A DNA stretch of 64,000 nucleotides from assembly GCA_946807835.1 (NCBI GenBank), contig OX327694.1:7018001-7082000 (forward strand), written 5' to 3'. The notes beneath the pieces are model-generated. The model searched no databases. It was not told where the DNA came from and saw nothing but the letters and a program-made list of their open reading frames with translations. How positions within the stretch are numbered: position 1 is the first letter of the stretch; each line of letters opens with the position of its first letter. Positions 61,240 to 64,000 of the stretch are shown here, one piece after another. The translations under genes and the position numbers were made by a program. This stretch comes from Ailanthus altissimus. Lineage: Eukaryota > Streptophyta > Magnoliopsida > Sapindales > Simaroubaceae.

Positions 61240-62060
61240 AATGATACTTTTAATTTTCGTCTTCGAGATGCGATTCTTAATTATACTTTCGAGAAGTTCC
61301 ATTACATCCTTGGAAGTAATTCTAATAGTGTGTTTTCTGCGAAAAAGCATTATGCTTCCAATTGTGAAAGTATTTTGTTCTTCTTATAAAGGAAGACTTT
61401 TGCTTTTGTTTTTAGAGAAGTTAATATGATGCTTCCTTATTCAAGAGAAGTCTTTGATATGCTAGCCTTAAAGGAAAAGGTAGCGAACTTTTCAAGAGAA
61501 GTCTTTTAATATCGTGATTTCTAATGGGTGGTGTTCGTTTGGCGTGTGACCTCTCCAAAGAAGTATTATATTTGCAACAAAAAAAAAACCCATACTTTTT
61601 CATACTTTTCTATGAGGCATAACCTTTTTAACCATCTTAGCCTTAAAGTGGGGCTTCCTATACTCATCCTAGGACATGACTTGACTAGAAAAGTATATTA
61701 TGTGCTTTAAATCATTTGCAATGACTTTTACTTAGTAATAATTTAAATCACCCGCTTGAGCTTACAAGGGAGAGTAGCCTTTTAGTACTAGACCCTCGTA
61801 GGAAAGGCTTTATATGGAGGCTTCCTGTAAAAAAAATTAGTGTTATTTGTAAGATAAGCTCATAAAAATTATGAAAAATTTAAGCAAAGTAACTAGATAA
61901 TGTAATTGATACTTTACTGATTTGTCAAGGACTGACTTTCTTAGGTTTCACTATTGCTAAAGATCCTATTGAGATAAGTAATTTGGAGGGTCTTACCCCC
62001 CTTCAGAGCAAATCCAGAGAAATGAGGTGAAAAGATAACTGGTGCATGCTTAATTTGAAG
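61240..62060. repeat. Degenerate upstream part of a tandem region
   Basis: Words of the 52-bp array recur here at wider or irregular spacing: TGCTTCC near 61,431, and CAAGAGAAGTCTTT at 61442 and 61493 (51 bp apart). It looks like an older, decayed part of the array at 62.45-63.03 kb. Confidence 0.5.
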
Positions 62061-62449
62061 AGAGAGTTTTTGTTGAAGGTACTTTCCTCCATATTTACCT
62101 CGAAGGTGTCATGTTTTAAGGTAGAGCTTCTGCAAGAGTCTTCAAATGATTCTTCTTGACTTTTTTCGTTTGTTGAACCCCGTTTTCACAATGTAATTAT
62201 ATAAAGATAAAAAGAAATTTTCATAATTATATATTCTTTTTCTTGCATTTGTTTATATACTTTGTTACATATGGAAATTTGACAAGCGCTTTACATGAAA
62301 AAGATAAACCAAGTAAAGAAAATAGAATTTGTATTTGAAAATTAACTAAGAAGATATATACTTTCCTATTTAGGATAAGTAATACTGTCTTTAGAAGTAC
62401 TTTGTTCTGTTTCATGGATTTGATATTATGTCTTTGAGCAGTGTTCTTG

Positions 62450-63030
62450 TTCTCGACAAAAGCACTGGGATATTCTAGAGAAGTCTTACAATCTGAGTGC
62501 TTTCTTGGTAAAAGTACTAAATTCGTCCAAGGAAATATTTCAATATGGATGCTCTAATGTGAACATATTGAATTAGTCTAAGGAAGTCTTATGATATAGA
62601 TGCTTCCAAGATGAAGGAAATAGACTCGTCCAACGAAGTTTTATAATATAAGTGCTTCCATGGTGAAGGTATTGAACCCGTCCATGAAAATTTTACAATA
62701 TAGATGCTTTTAAGGCAAAGGTATTAAACCTATCCATAAATTTTTTACAATATAGATGTTTCTAAGGTGAAGGAATTGATCCCGTCTAAAGAAGCCTTAT
62801 GATATAAGTGCTTCAAAGGTAAAGGTATTGAACCTGTCCAATAAAGTCTTATGATATGGGTGCTTCCAATGTGAAGGTATTGAACCAGTCCAATAAATTC
62901 TTATGATATGGGTGCTTCCAAGGTGTATTGAACCCATCCAAGGAAATTATATGATATGAGTGCTTCTAAAGTGAAGGTATTGAACCCATCTAAGGAAGAC
63001 TAGGTGCTTTCACAGTGAAGGTACTGAACT
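62450..63030. repeat. 52-bp tandem array, ~11 units
   Basis: A unit like TGCTTCCAAGGTGAAGGTAT followed by TGAACCCGTCCAAGGAAGTC and TTATGATATGGG recurs. The TGC landmark starts at 62498, 62550, 62601, 62653, 62705, 62757, 62809, 62861, 62913, 62961 and 63005: 52-bp steps (one 51) for most of the array, then 48 and 44 at the right edge. It is not a multiple of three and has stops, so not coding. Probably derived from the 3' untranslated part of an LTR retrotransposon. Confidence 0.92.
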
Positions 63031-63049
63031 AATCTAGTTGACTTTCTAT

Positions 63050-64000
63050 TCATATATATTGATGTTTTAATGATAACAAATCTCATGTTTAAGCCTTGAA
63101 AGAATTAAATGCATAAAAGAGGTAAATTATGCTCAAATAAAATAGAAGACATATTCATAATTATACTAGTATTGTATGAGACAAAATGTGTACAAACTTG
63201 ATGATAATAAAAAGATAATTGTATTAGCTTTCTAAAGAATTTTACGGAAGTAAATTTAGAGTTGTCTACAGAAAGTTATAATTAAATCGTTCAAGTATGC
63301 TGAAGTTGGACCAAAGTGCAAAGTTTTAAAATTTTTAGAAAATTGACTAAAATATAAAAGATCAAAACTTTGAGAAGATCACTGTAGTGATACTACAGCA
63401 ATAGTAATGACACAGTAGCAATGGTCATATTACTGTATAATATTTAAGTACTGTAGCAACGGCTATTTTTCATTCTTTATAAATACCTCACTCGTTTGAA
63501 GCTCAAAAACAAGAAAAGAAGAGAGAAATATCACATATTGAAATTGAGGGCTACATTGTTCTACAGTTTCATATTTACACATTTTGGAGTTCAAATTTAT
63601 TTGTATTTGTTATAATTCTTTTATTTATTTTATTTAAGTATTTGTGGAAAACACTGTGAGAGTAAAGTAATTACTCTTTAATTGTAAGAGTTTAATTAGT
63701 ACCTTAAAAATTAATTTGTTTTAAAGATTTCTTGATATCTTAGAAGTCAAATGTATTGAATAATATATAGATGACCATTCCAAAGAAGTCATTGGAAAGT
63801 ATGTTAGTGTTGAATAATATACAAAAATTAGGGAACATGTAGAACTTTGATATATCCCATGATGTAGGGTTGGTTCCCTCTTCATGGTCTGTAGTGGATA
63901 GGTTCCATGTCCAGGTGCGTAGTAATCTCGATTCAAGTGTAGGTGGAACTTCTCAAAAAGTTTTCAAGATGTAAAGAGATGATAACGAATACTTTAAAAA
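63050..64000 (+). mobile_element. Possible LTR running off the window end
   Basis: From about 63,060 the text GATGTTTTAATGATAACAAA resembles LTR starts of Copia elements of the Sirevirus type. A TATA-like TTTATAAATACC lies near 63,476, then a GA-rich leader, as in an LTR promoter. The window ends before a second LTR or primer site could be seen, so this is tentative. Confidence 0.35.

Overview
The window is nuclear DNA from a flowering plant, most likely a woody eudicot; I cannot name the species. Support comes from GT-AG introns, AT-rich intergenic DNA, plant-only gene families (an EPF1-type stomatal peptide, a COMT-like O-methyltransferase, an NDR1/HIN1-like protein, an IST1-like protein with a long tail) and many nested plant LTR retrotransposons and MITEs. 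No prokaryotic, organellar or viral genome was seen.

Layout: 1-5.3 kb is intergenic. 5.3-7.5 kb (-) holds a two-exon O-methyltransferase. 9.2-12.5 kb is a decayed Ty1/Copia element whose 5' LTR carries a nested solo LTR. 14.5-15.8 kb is a repeat cluster: a ~60-bp tandem array between two tRNA-promoter-like sequences, ending in a 22-bp-arm hairpin. 17.65-23.33 kb (-) is a ten-exon ELMO-domain gene (288 aa as I splice it). 24.4-27.4 kb holds two related MITEs and a ~1.4-kb element with long terminal inverted repeats and internal copies of a CACGTG palindrome. 28.0-28.5 kb (-) is EPF1, and 30.1-30.5 kb (+) is a small unrecognised basic protein.

From 30.9 to 47.9 kb is a retrotransposon complex. 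Two divergent direct repeats (30.9-31.8 and 45.9-47.9 kb) look like the LTRs of one large old element. Inside them are a decayed gag-like stretch, exact 80-bp tandem repeats and three solo LTRs with target-site duplications; one solo LTR lies inside another (TSD GATAT inside TSD CCGGC). At 48.1-48.8 kb (+) is an NDR1/HIN1-like gene with one in-frame stop. At 51.7-54.5 kb (+) is a six-exon IST1-like gene (698 aa). 54.5-64 kb is AT-rich intergenic DNA with a MITE, a long TA/GA microsatellite and a strict 52-bp tandem array.

The genes are unrelated single loci (specialised metabolism, small-GTPase regulation, stomatal patterning, membrane/defence, ESCRT trafficking); nothing suggests a cluster working together. 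The structural interest lies in the nested retrotransposon history and the fixed-period tandem arrays. I did not find a convincing new biochemical system.
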